Part shown: one piece after another, positions 1 to 6,758 of the stretch
Layout of the letters: each line of letters starts with the position of its first letter
Position numbering within the stretch: position 1 is the stretch's first letter
Assembly (NCBI GenBank): GCA_017694765.1
Contig: JADIML010000110.1
Location: 1-20,846 of the forward strand
Direction: 5' to 3'
Origin: Candidatus Scybalomonas excrementavium
GTDB lineage: Bacteria; Bacillota; Clostridia; Lachnospirales; Lachnospiraceae
Length of the DNA stretch: 20,846 nt
The notes under the pieces: model-generated
Seen by the model: only the letters and a program-made list of their open reading frames with translations
Databases searched by the model: none
What the model was told of the DNA's origin: nothing
Translations under genes and position numbers: made by a program

Positions 1-2
1 AA

Positions 3-88
3 TGCCGGCGACCGGAATCGAACCGGTACGGGAGATTAGTCCCGCAGGATTTTAAGTCCTGTGCGTCTGCCAGTTCCGCCACGCCGGC
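3..88 (-). tRNA. tRNA-Leu (anticodon TAA)
   Basis: Read on the minus strand, the segment folds as a class II tRNA. The 7-bp acceptor stem is GCCGGCG paired with CGCCGGC, and the discriminator base is A. The T arm carries GGTTCGATTCC. The anticodon loop CTTAAAA sits on stem CAGGA/TCCTG, and a long variable arm (CGGGACTAATCTCCCG) is typical of leucine tRNAs. Anticodon TAA reads UUA/UUG. The 3' CCA is not encoded. It lies 29 bp downstream of tRNA-Tyr and probably shares its promoter. Confidence 0.97.
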
Positions 89-117
89 ATAAAAGAAAAG
101 GTATTCTCTTCTTTTAA

Positions 118-199
118 TGGATGGAGAAGGATTCGAACCTTCGAAGTCGTCGACAACAGATTTACAGTCTGCCCCCTTTGGCCACTCGGGAATCCATCC
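118..199 (-). tRNA. tRNA-Tyr (anticodon GTA)
   Basis: The minus strand gives acceptor stem GGATGGA/TCCATCC, discriminator A, anticodon loop CTGTAAA on stem CAGA/TCTG, a long class II variable arm, and T loop GGTTCGAATCC. Anticodon GTA reads UAU/UAC. No CCA is encoded. It is the first gene of a two-tRNA unit with tRNA-Leu and lies just downstream of a consensus promoter. Confidence 0.97.
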
Positions 200-221
200 A
201 TTTCATATCTGACAGTTTCTA

Positions 222-250
222 ATTATACTAAACTCTTAGAATAATTGCAA
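222..250 (-). promoter_or_regulatory. Sigma-A promoter of the tRNA-Tyr/tRNA-Leu unit
   Basis: On the minus strand the -35 box TTGCAA (245-250) and a perfect -10 box TATAAT (222-227) are separated by exactly 17 bp. The -10 box lies 22 bp upstream of the mature tRNA-Tyr 5' end, leaving a short leader. Confidence 0.85.
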
Positions 251-303
251 GAACTTTTTTTATTTTACACAATTATTTTTTATTCATTGTTTCTCTCTTT
301 TTT

Positions 304-356
304 CCCTCTTACTAGAGGGTTTTATATCAATGAACTTTACTAAGAAGTCACTTCTT
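304..356. other. Two small hairpins after the GH13 gene
   Basis: Two perfect stem-loops lie between the GH13 stop and the tRNA promoter: CCCTCT/AGAGGG with a TACT loop (304-319), and AAGAAG/CTTCTT with a 3-nt loop (342-356). Each is followed by T-rich sequence on the plus strand (TTTTA, TTTTTA). On the minus strand, where the upstream gene is, they are followed by A-rich sequence. They therefore look like terminators only for plus-strand transcription. For the minus-strand gene they could at most act as 3'-end stabilising hairpins. No better terminator for the GH13 gene is visible. Confidence 0.4.
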
Positions 357-379
357 TTTAAAAGTATAGGATAACAGTT

Positions 380-2512
380 TTAACCATTCTTTGTCTTTAA
401 TACAACTCCACTTACTGGCTGCAGTTTTAATCGAAGTGTTCCAGAACAAACTGCATAAGACACTGGCTCTATGGAATACCCTTCTCTTGTCGTTTCCATT
501 AACCGAAGCATCGGTTCTTCATTTTGAATACCTGCCTTCCATACAGGAATGAGCACTTCTCTTTCTTCTTCTAAGTTATTAATAGCAATGACATATTTTT
601 CTTCTTCTACGGTTCTTCCATAAGTAATAATTCCATATTCCCCATGAAGTAAATGTAATGAGCCAATACGCAATGCTTTTGACTGCTTATGAATTCGTAT
701 CATCTCTTTATGAAAATCGATTAACTCTTTATCTTCTTTTCCCCAAGGATAACTTCTTCTATTATCTGGATCTGTCCAACCACAAACACCAGCTTCATCT
801 CCATAATAAACGGTAGGTGCTCCTGGCCATGTCATCTGCATGACAACAGCCTCTTTAAAAATTCCTTTTTGAATTCCTTCATTGGCAGCTTCCGGCCCTA
901 CATACTGTACACGTCCCACTCTTTTATTCGTTCTCGTTAAAAACCTAGAGTGATCATGATTGGATAATTCATTCATCGCTATTTCTAACGACTGTGTATG
1001 AAATCTTGACATATGATGTGTCATAGCTCCTTTAAAAGAATCATAGTTATTCCGTAAATCTTCTCGATATTCGTCACTATGCTTTTCTACACCTGTTAAA
1101 AACCAAGTGATCGGTTCCATAAATGCATCGTAATTCATAACCGTATCCCATTGATCCCCCTGCAACCAAGAGGCAGCATCTCCATAATGTTCTGCTAAAA
1201 TAATAGCATTTGGATTAGCTTCTTTTACAACTTTTCTAAAATCTTTCCAAAATTGATGATTAAATTCACTGGAATGTCCAAGATCCGCTGCTACATCAAG
1301 TCTCCATCCATCTACATTATAAGGAGGAGAAACCCATTTTTTTGCAACATTTAAAATATATTCATATAACGTATGAGATACTTCATAATTTAATTTTGGT
1401 AACGTATCATGCCCCCACCATCCATCATAGGAGGCATTGTATGGCCAAGCATTTTCATTATAAAATTGAAAAAAGTTATGATAAGGACTGTTTTCATCCA
1501 CGTAAGCTCCTTTTTCATATCCTTCTTGTGCTTCATAAATACGTTCTCGATCCATCCACTTATTAAAAGAACCACAGTGATTAAAAACGCCATCTAAAAT
1601 GACTTTCATTCCTCTTGCATGGATCTCTTCTACCAATTTTGCAAAAAACGCATTACTTGCCTCTAAATTTTCTTTTCTCGTCACTCTAGAAATATATCTA
1701 GAAGCTTTGCTATTTTCTTTTTCCCAGTCTGGTAAGCTCTCTCCTTCATCTACGACAATCACACCATAATGTGGATCGATATAATCATAGTCTTGGATAT
1801 CATATTTATGGTTAGATGGAGAAACAAAAATTGGGTTAAAATAAAGCACTTCTACTCCAAGCTCTTGTAAATAATCTAGTTTTTCTCGAACCCCTTGCAA
1901 ATCTCCACCGTAAAATTCATGGACTCCTAACGTACTGGCAGGATATTTTTCCCAATTTTTTACTTTTGAACTATACTGACCGATGTAATAATATTCTCTA
2001 TCCTCTACATCGTTCGTTGGATCGCCATTATAAAAACGATCGACAAAAATTTGATAGATAACCGCACCCTTTGCCCAATCTGGTGTTTTATAATCTGGAG
2101 AAATTCGAAAATTATAGTACTCAATCGGCTCATCCATGACACCACGACGATTATAGTAGCAAGTCGCCATACCTGATTGTACTTTAAAATAATATTCGGT
2201 CTGATGTTCACTCTTTGGAATGACTGCCTCATAATAATCAAATGTTTTATCGGAGTTTATTTTTTTTGCTTCTATATCAAAAACTTGACCTTGATTTTTA
2301 TAAATCAAAGTGACAAGTTCTACATTTTCCTTTTCTGTTCGAATCCGAACCTTAATATCATCTTGACTCGAAGGTTCTTGTGGAATTCGGTAATTGATTG
2401 TTCCATCTGAAAACAGCGCTTCTTCATTTAACATAGGCTTCATATTGCCTGTATAAATTTGCACCTTTTGACTATGATTCAACTGTTGAAACAAAAAATT
2501 GATATCTACCAT
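380..2512 (-). CDS. GH13 neopullulanase/cyclomaltodextrinase-like alpha-glucosidic hydrolase
   Basis: A 710-residue protein with no signal peptide or membrane segment, so probably cytoplasmic. Residues ~1-140 look like the N-terminal beta-sandwich of neopullulanase-type enzymes (CBM34-like). The (beta/alpha)8 catalytic domain starts near GAVIYQIFVDRFYNGD (~148). The GH13 conserved regions are present: DGVFNH (Asp307), GWRLDVA with nucleophile Asp406, ILAEHYG with acid/base Glu441, and NHDHSR with the transition-state Asp520. A C-terminal beta-sandwich follows from ~625. The family hydrolyses alpha-1,4 (sometimes alpha-1,6) bonds in maltodextrins, pullulan or cyclodextrins, so breakdown of imported malto-oligosaccharides is inferred. 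It is ~100 residues longer than typical ~585-residue cyclomaltodextrinases; the extra length includes the charged loop after strand 3 (about 255-290). ATG follows AGGTAGGGAG. It stands alone between the ftsH terminator and the tRNAs. Exact substrate and subfamily cannot be told. Confidence 0.93.
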   Translation of the reverse strand: MVDINFLFQQLNHSQKVQIYTGNMKPMLNEEALFSDGTINYRIPQEPSSQDDIKVRIRTEKENVELVTLIYKNQGQVFDIEAKKINSDKTFDYYEAVIPKSEHQTEYYFKVQSGMATCYYNRRGVMDEPIEYYNFRISPDYKTPDWAKGAVIYQIFVDRFYNGDPTNDVEDREYYYIGQYSSKVKNWEKYPASTLGVHEFYGGDLQGVREKLDYLQELGVEVLYFNPIFVSPSNHKYDIQDYDYIDPHYGVIVVDEGESLPDWEKENSKASRYISRVTRKENLEASNAFFAKLVEEIHARGMKVILDGVFNHCGSFNKWMDRERIYEAQEGYEKGAYVDENSPYHNFFQFYNENAWPYNASYDGWWGHDTLPKLNYEVSHTLYEYILNVAKKWVSPPYNVDGWRLDVAADLGHSSEFNHQFWKDFRKVVKEANPNAIILAEHYGDAASWLQGDQWDTVMNYDAFMEPITWFLTGVEKHSDEYREDLRNNYDSFKGAMTHHMSRFHTQSLEIAMNELSNHDHSRFLTRTNKRVGRVQYVGPEAANEGIQKGIFKEAVVMQMTWPGAPTVYYGDEAGVCGWTDPDNRRSYPWGKEDKELIDFHKEMIRIHKQSKALRIGSLHLLHGEYGIITYGRTVEEEKYVIAINNLEEEREVLIPVWKAGIQNEEPMLRLMETTREGYSIEPVSYAVCSGTLRLKLQPVSGVVLKTKNG

Positions 2513-2543
2513 AACGACTCCCTACCTTTCCATATATAAAACC

Positions 2544-2575
2544 ATTATACCATATTTTTCCGAAAGAAAAATCTA
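2544..2575 (-). promoter_or_regulatory. Extended -10 promoter of the GH13 gene
   Basis: The minus strand has TGGTATAAT (2544-2552), a perfect -10 with the extended TGn element, about 30 bp before the start codon. The -35 region is weak (T-rich). An imperfect dyad, ATTTTTC-N4-GGAAAAAT, lies just upstream and could be an operator. It sits between the ftsH-operon terminator and the gene, so the GH13 gene is probably transcribed on its own. Confidence 0.7.
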
Positions 2576-2603
2576 ATTTTATAGTAAGAGTTTTAGACAA
2601 AAT

Positions 2604-2635
2604 AAAAAGGACAGCTTCCGAACGCTGTCCTTTTT
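2604..2635. terminator. Strong bidirectional rho-independent terminator
   Basis: Perfect 12-bp stem AAAAAGGACAGC / GCTGTCCTTTTT with an 8-nt loop. On the minus strand the stem is followed by TTTTTATTTTG, a good U-tract, and the plus strand has its own run of T. It should end minus-strand transcription coming from ftsH and insulate the GH13 gene. Confidence 0.92.
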
Positions 2636-2688
2636 GGAGAAGGTATTTTTGTTACTTATGGGGTGTAGCAAAAACTATATAATGTATT

Positions 2689-2697
2689 GGGGGGGGG
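2689..2697. repeat. Homopolymer run of nine G (plus strand) / nine C (minus strand)
   Basis: Nine consecutive G stand in an otherwise AT-rich intergenic stretch. Such runs are length-unstable in replication and are also common sites of sequencing error. On the minus strand it is a C9 tract inside the putative transcript between 2708 and the terminator. Confidence 0.9.
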
Positions 2698-2708
2698 TTA
2701 CATATCTT

Positions 2709-2717
2709 ATTATAGCA
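2709..2717 (-). promoter_or_regulatory. Candidate extended -10 promoter in the ftsH 3' intergenic region
   Basis: The minus strand reads TGCTATAAT: a perfect -10 hexamer (2709-2714) with a TGn extension. No convincing -35 box lies 16-18 bp upstream. It would drive a ~100-nt transcript with no good reading frame, passing through the C9 tract and ending at the strong terminator 2604-2635. It could equally be a chance match in AT-rich DNA. Confidence 0.35.
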
Positions 2718-2732
2718 ACTTTCTCAATTAAG

Positions 2733-2775
2733 TGTGCATAAACTTTACAAAAATACACTCTATTTTTTATGCACA
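2733..2775. repeat. 10-bp inverted repeat with 23-bp spacer
   Basis: TGTGCATAAA (2733-2742) and TTTATGCACA (2766-2775) are perfect reverse complements separated by 23 bp, 31 bp downstream of the ftsH stop. No T-run follows the stem closely on the minus strand, so it is not a canonical terminator. It could stabilise the ftsH mRNA 3' end or bind a dimeric protein. Confidence 0.7.
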
Positions 2776-2805
2776 TTGTATATTGATGTGATTTTTATTG
2801 TATTT

Positions 2806-4656
2806 CTATATATTTGACTCTTCATTTACAACATCTTTGTTGTTTATTTTAAACAAAGATTCGAATTCTTCTCGATCAATTCTTTCTTTTTCCATTAATA
2901 ATTCTGCGCATTTATGGAGAATATCCATATGTTCGACTAAGATTTTTTTCGCTTCTACATAACATTCATCTACAATACGTCTAATTTCTTCATCGATAAC
3001 ACCAGCTATATTCTCTCCATAACTTCTTTGATGTCCACCGTCTCTTCCAACAAAGACTTCATCCCCATCTCCTTCGGAATAATGAATCATTCCAAGTCGA
3101 TTGGACATTCCATACTCTGTAACCATAGCACGAGCTGTACTTGTAGCCACTCTAATATCTTGAGAAGCACCAGTCGTAATATCATCAAAAATTAATTCTT
3201 CTGCAATGCGTCCACCAAGACTTACTTTAATATCTTGGAGCATTTTATTTTTTGTAAGAAAGACATTATCATTTTCAGGAAGAGGCATTGTATAACCAGC
3301 TGCTCCCACACCTGTTGGTATAATAGAAACCGTATAAACAGGTCCTACATCTGGTAATAAATGGAACAATAAAGCATGACCTGCTTCATGATATGCTGTA
3401 ATTTTCTTTTCTTTCTCTGGTACAAGACGGCTCTTTTTCTCTGTACCAATTCCAACTTTAATAAATGCTTTATCGACATCTTCTTGTTGGATATAACGTC
3501 TATCATCACGTGCTGCATAAATGGCTGCTTCATTCATAAGATTCTCAAGATCTGCACCAGCAAATCCTGCTGTTGTTCTTGCAATCTGCCCTAAATTGAC
3601 ATCTTCGCCTAGTGGTTTTCCTTTGACATGGACTTTTAAAATTTCTTCACGTCCTTTTACATCTGGCTTTCCAACGGATACTTTTCGGTCAAAACGTCCC
3701 GGTCTTAAAATCGCTGGATCTAAAATGTCAACTCGGTTTGTAGCTGCCATCACGATAATTCCTTCATTGACTCCAAATCCATCCATTTCTACTAATAATT
3801 GATTTAATGTCTGCTCTCTCTCATCGTGACCACCACCAAGTCCTGAGCCTCTTTTTCTAGCTACTGCATCAATCTCATCAATGAAAATGATACATGGAGC
3901 ATTTCTCTTACCTTCTTCAAATAGATCACGAACACGAGAAGCTCCAACTCCCACAAACATTTCTACAAAGTCGGAACCTGAAATGCTAAAGAACGGAACA
4001 CCTGCTTCTCCTGCAACTGCTTTTGCTAATAACGTCTTACCAGTCCCTGGAGGTCCTACTAATAAAACTCCTTTTGGGATTCTAGCTCCCACATTCATAT
4101 ATTTTCCCGGACTCTTTAAAAAGTCTACTACTTCTTTTAACTCTTCTTTTTCTTCCTGTAATCCAGCTACATTTTCAAAGGATACATTCGTCTGTCCACC
4201 CATCGTCATTTTGGCACGGCTTTTTCCAAAGTTCATCATCTTATTGCCACCACCACCAGATTGGGCTGCCATCATATTAAAGAATAAGAAAATAACACCA
4301 AATCCTAATAAATATGGTAAGATTGTAATAATAATACTTGGGCGATCTTCATCTTGGCTAATGACACGATCCCCAATTCCGTTTTCTTGTGCGAAATGGA
4401 TGACTTCCATTACATTAGGATAGTAAAACTGTTCCTTTTCTCCATTTTCTAATTCTACAATAATTCTACCTGATTCCGTCTGTTGATTTGGTCGAATAGT
4501 TACCTCTTGTACAATTCCCTCTTTCACATCTTGTTGAAAGTCATAATACTCGTAATTTGAGCGAAGATTTTTACTAAAATCACTAATAAAAATAGTGCCC
4601 ACTACAATAACAAGAATCAGTAAATAAAACCCTAAATTGCTTCGTCTTTTATTCAA
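2806..4656 (-). CDS. ftsH: ATP-dependent zinc metalloprotease FtsH
   Basis: A 616-residue membrane-bound AAA+ protease that degrades damaged or unassembled membrane proteins and some regulators. Transmembrane segments lie at ~8-27 and ~108-127, around a small extracytoplasmic domain. The AAA module has Walker A GPPGTGKT (201-208), Walker B IDEID (Asp260, Glu261) and the second region of homology with RPGRFDR. The peptidase domain has the zinc site HEAGH (His423, Glu424, His427) and the third ligand Asp500 in GASQD. Length is normal for the family. The start codon is TTG, seven bases after a perfect AGGAGG; no ATG lies nearby in frame. It is the last gene of the tilS-hpt-ftsH cluster, 40 bp after hpt, the usual Bacillota order. 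Confidence 0.98.
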   Translation of the reverse strand: MNKRRSNLGFYLLILVIVVGTIFISDFSKNLRSNYEYYDFQQDVKEGIVQEVTIRPNQQTESGRIIVELENGEKEQFYYPNVMEVIHFAQENGIGDRVISQDEDRPSIIITILPYLLGFGVIFLFFNMMAAQSGGGGNKMMNFGKSRAKMTMGGQTNVSFENVAGLQEEKEELKEVVDFLKSPGKYMNVGARIPKGVLLVGPPGTGKTLLAKAVAGEAGVPFFSISGSDFVEMFVGVGASRVRDLFEEGKRNAPCIIFIDEIDAVARKRGSGLGGGHDEREQTLNQLLVEMDGFGVNEGIIVMAATNRVDILDPAILRPGRFDRKVSVGKPDVKGREEILKVHVKGKPLGEDVNLGQIARTTAGFAGADLENLMNEAAIYAARDDRRYIQQEDVDKAFIKVGIGTEKKSRLVPEKEKKITAYHEAGHALLFHLLPDVGPVYTVSIIPTGVGAAGYTMPLPENDNVFLTKNKMLQDIKVSLGGRIAEELIFDDITTGASQDIRVATSTARAMVTEYGMSNRLGMIHYSEGDGDEVFVGRDGGHQRSYGENIAGVIDEEIRRIVDECYVEAKKILVEHMDILHKCAELLMEKERIDREEFESLFKINNKDVVNEESNI

Positions 4657-4663
4657 CTAATCT

Positions 4664-4669
4664 CCTCCT
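4664..4669 (-). promoter_or_regulatory. Ribosome-binding site fixing the TTG start of ftsH
   Basis: The minus strand carries AGGAGG exactly 7 bases before TTG (4654-4656). Translation from this TTG gives the family-typical short basic N-terminus MNKRR before the first membrane helix. Confidence 0.85.
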
Positions 4670-4696
4670 TTTTTTGTGATTCTTCTAATTAATTTT

Positions 4697-5215
4697 TTAT
4701 CCTTCCACTACTCCAATATAAGGAAGGTTTCGATAATTTTGAGCATAATCAAGCCCATATCCAACTACAAATTCATCTGGGATATCAAATCCTGTATAAT
4801 GAACTTGAACATCATGTGTTCTTCTATCCGGTTTATCAAGAAGGGTACAAAGCTTTAAACTTTTTGGATTTCTCTGCATTAAAGTTGGCATTAGATAGCT
4901 TAATGTTCTTCCTGAATCAATAATATCTTCTACAAGAATAACATCTTTTCCTTCGATATTTTCATCTAAATCTTTTGTGATTTTCACAACTCCAGAAGAA
5001 GATTTTTCATTGCCATAACTAGATACACACATAAAGTCTATCGTAACTGGTACAGTAATTCTTTTTGCTAATTCACAAGTAAAGAAAACACTTCCCTTTA
5101 AAACACAAATGAGATGTACGGATTTTCCTTCATATTCTTTGCTGATCCTTTCTCCCATCTCACGAATTCTCTCGTCTAATTTCTCCTCTGGTATCATAAC
5201 ACGAATCTTATCCAT
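4697..5215 (-). CDS. hpt: Hypoxanthine(-guanine) phosphoribosyltransferase
   Basis: A 172-residue purine-salvage enzyme that transfers ribose 5-phosphate from PRPP to hypoxanthine or guanine. The PRPP-binding signature VEDIIDSGRT is clear (Glu96, Asp97 and catalytic Asp100 in this numbering). LVLKGS-type loop residues appear as CVLKGSVFF, and the base-binding end has DEFVVGYGLDY. The frame is open up to 5251, but the start chosen is the ATG at 5213-5215. It follows AAAGGAGAC by five bases and gives the normal family length; an earlier start would add 12 residues without a comparable site. The gene overlaps the tilS stop by 8 bp, so the two are probably translationally coupled. The tilS-hpt-ftsH order is conserved across Bacillota. 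Confidence 0.96.
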   Translation of the reverse strand: MDKIRVMIPEEKLDERIREMGERISKEYEGKSVHLICVLKGSVFFTCELAKRITVPVTIDFMCVSSYGNEKSSSGVVKITKDLDENIEGKDVILVEDIIDSGRTLSYLMPTLMQRNPKSLKLCTLLDKPDRRTHDVQVHYTGFDIPDEFVVGYGLDYAQNYRNLPYIGVVEG

Positions 5216-6662
5216 TTTTTGTCTCCTTTGTTCTCTTTTCATATTCAACAAGCAATATCCGTTTTGTCGTCATATCGACTTTGTATTTCGCTCCAATTCG
5301 TCTCCCTAAAAGCCATAATATCCCTTCTTCATCTGCAAGAATCGGAAATCGTTCTCTTTGCTCCCTTGGTATTTTTTCATCAATAAAAAATCTCCGTAAG
5401 GATTTATGCTTACCTGACTCGTCAATACTTAACTTATCTTGGGCTTTTCTCGTACGTAATTGAAGTCTACCTCTAATCTTATCATAGTCAAACATTTTTT
5501 TGTAGGTTTCTTTTGAAATTCTTTGGTCAAAATCTTCCCATTTCTTTAAAATCTTATGACTATCTACGAAAGATAACGTAATTTGTATTCCAATCTCTTC
5601 AATATAAACAGACGATGGCACTTCTAATTCATATACATATCCTTGCATTGTTCCATTTTTTTCTTCTCTCTTTTTTTCTATGATAAGGGTATCATATTGT
5701 TTTTTGGCAATATAAGACTTTGGAAGCGATAACTTTTTTCCAGTTTCTCCTTCTATTAATCGATTTATCTGCTCAATATGCACCTTCTCAATGCTGCCAC
5801 TTCCGATTAAATAAGATAACATTTCTTTGAATACTTCTAGTCTTAAAAATGGATGTTGCTCTTTCAGTCTTTTTATCGCAAACTGTATCTCTTGTATGGT
5901 TCCATCCTTTTCCCTTTGTTCTGTCATCAAACAATTATTATATGCTTTTTCTCTTTCTTTTTGTATATAATCATTTGCCATTGCCATGACTTTCGCTGTC
6001 TCACAAATATGGGCTACGGCTTCTTGATTCACTTGTTCCATCATTGGAATCCATTGGTTTCTAATTTTATTTCTTGTATAAGTAGTCTCTGCATTGGTTT
6101 CATCGGTTTGATAAGGTAGTTTTCGTATCTGTAACTGTTCTAAAATTTCTTGTTTTGTCACATTGAGAAAAGGACGAATAATATGCTCTCTTTTTGGTAA
6201 CATGCCTTTTAACCCTTCTACTCCACTTCCACGTATTAGATGAAATAGAACCGTTTCTGCTTGATCGTTTGCATGATGTGCTACTGCGATATAACCACTC
6301 TTTGTTTCTTTTCTTACTTGTTCCATTCTCTCATAACGACAAAGTCTTCCAGCCTCTTCAACGCTTCTCTTCTCTCTTATTGCACGTTCTTTTACATTCT
6401 CATAAAAACAATAGTATGGAATGTTATATCGCTTACAAAGTTCTCTTGTAAATCGTTCATCTTGATCCGCTGTTTTTTCTCGTAGTCCATGATGTACATG
6501 CACAGCATAAATACTAAGATTTCTCTCCTTTTTTAATTCATATAAAAAATCAAGTAAACAAACAGAATCAGGACCGCCAGAGATGCCTACTACAACTCGA
6601 CTGTCCTGCTCTAACATACTGTATTTCTCACAATATTGTTTTATTTTTTTATACATATTCAT
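5208..6662 (-). CDS. tilS: tRNA(Ile)-lysidine synthase TilS
   Basis: A 484-residue essential tRNA-modifying enzyme. It ligates lysine to C34 of the CAU-anticodon tRNA-Ile using ATP, changing the decoding from AUG to AUA. The N-terminal PP-loop ATPase has SGGPDS at 28-33, followed by the family stretches VHVHHGLR and AHHANDQAETV. A central linker and a C-terminal TilS_C-like region (about 385-470) complete the typical length. ATG at 6662 follows AGAGG with a 7-base gap; a second in-frame ATG two codons later is possible. It is separated from spoIIE by 96 bp and overlaps hpt downstream. The only CAT-anticodon tRNA in this window is an elongator Met type, so it is not the substrate. Confidence 0.96.
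   Translation of the reverse strand: MNMYKKIKQYCEKYSMLEQDSRVVVGISGGPDSVCLLDFLYELKKERNLSIYAVHVHHGLREKTADQDERFTRELCKRYNIPYYCFYENVKERAIREKRSVEEAGRLCRYERMEQVRKETKSGYIAVAHHANDQAETVLFHLIRGSGVEGLKGMLPKREHIIRPFLNVTKQEILEQLQIRKLPYQTDETNAETTYTRNKIRNQWIPMMEQVNQEAVAHICETAKVMAMANDYIQKEREKAYNNCLMTEQREKDGTIQEIQFAIKRLKEQHPFLRLEVFKEMLSYLIGSGSIEKVHIEQINRLIEGETGKKLSLPKSYIAKKQYDTLIIEKKREEKNGTMQGYVYELEVPSSVYIEEIGIQITLSFVDSHKILKKWEDFDQRISKETYKKMFDYDKIRGRLQLRTRKAQDKLSIDESGKHKSLRRFFIDEKIPREQRERFPILADEEGILWLLGRRIGAKYKVDMTTKRILLVEYEKRTKETKNG
5221..5229 (-). promoter_or_regulatory. Ribosome-binding site deciding the hpt start
   Basis: AAAGGAGAC on the minus strand lies five bases before the ATG at 5213-5215, inside the last codons of tilS. 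It favours the 172-residue product over the longer open frame beginning at 5251. Confidence 0.85.
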
Positions 6663-6722
6663 TCTTTTTCCTCTTGTATTTTAGTATCAATGTCATATTT
6701 CATATACCTATTTGATACTCTT

Positions 6723-6751
6723 ATTGTACTAAACTCTATCGTTAAAAACAA
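6723..6751 (-). promoter_or_regulatory. Likely sigma-A promoter of the tilS-hpt-ftsH operon
   Basis: The minus strand has TTGTTT (-35, 6746-6751) and TACAAT (-10, 6723-6728) with a 17-bp spacer, in the gap between the spoIIE stop and tilS. This would give the housekeeping genes a promoter independent of the sporulation promoter of spoIIE. Confidence 0.6.
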
Positions 6752-6758
6752 GAAAATC

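Noticed and set aside
304..319. CCCTCT/AGAGGG hairpin as the rho-independent terminator of the GH13 gene.
   Set aside because: On the gene's strand the stem is followed by A-rich, not T-rich, sequence, so it does not meet the criteria in that direction.
5216..5251. Longer hpt product starting at 5251.
   Set aside because: It would extend the N-terminus by 12 residues inside tilS without a good ribosome-binding site, whereas the ATG at 5215 has AAAGGAGAC at proper distance.
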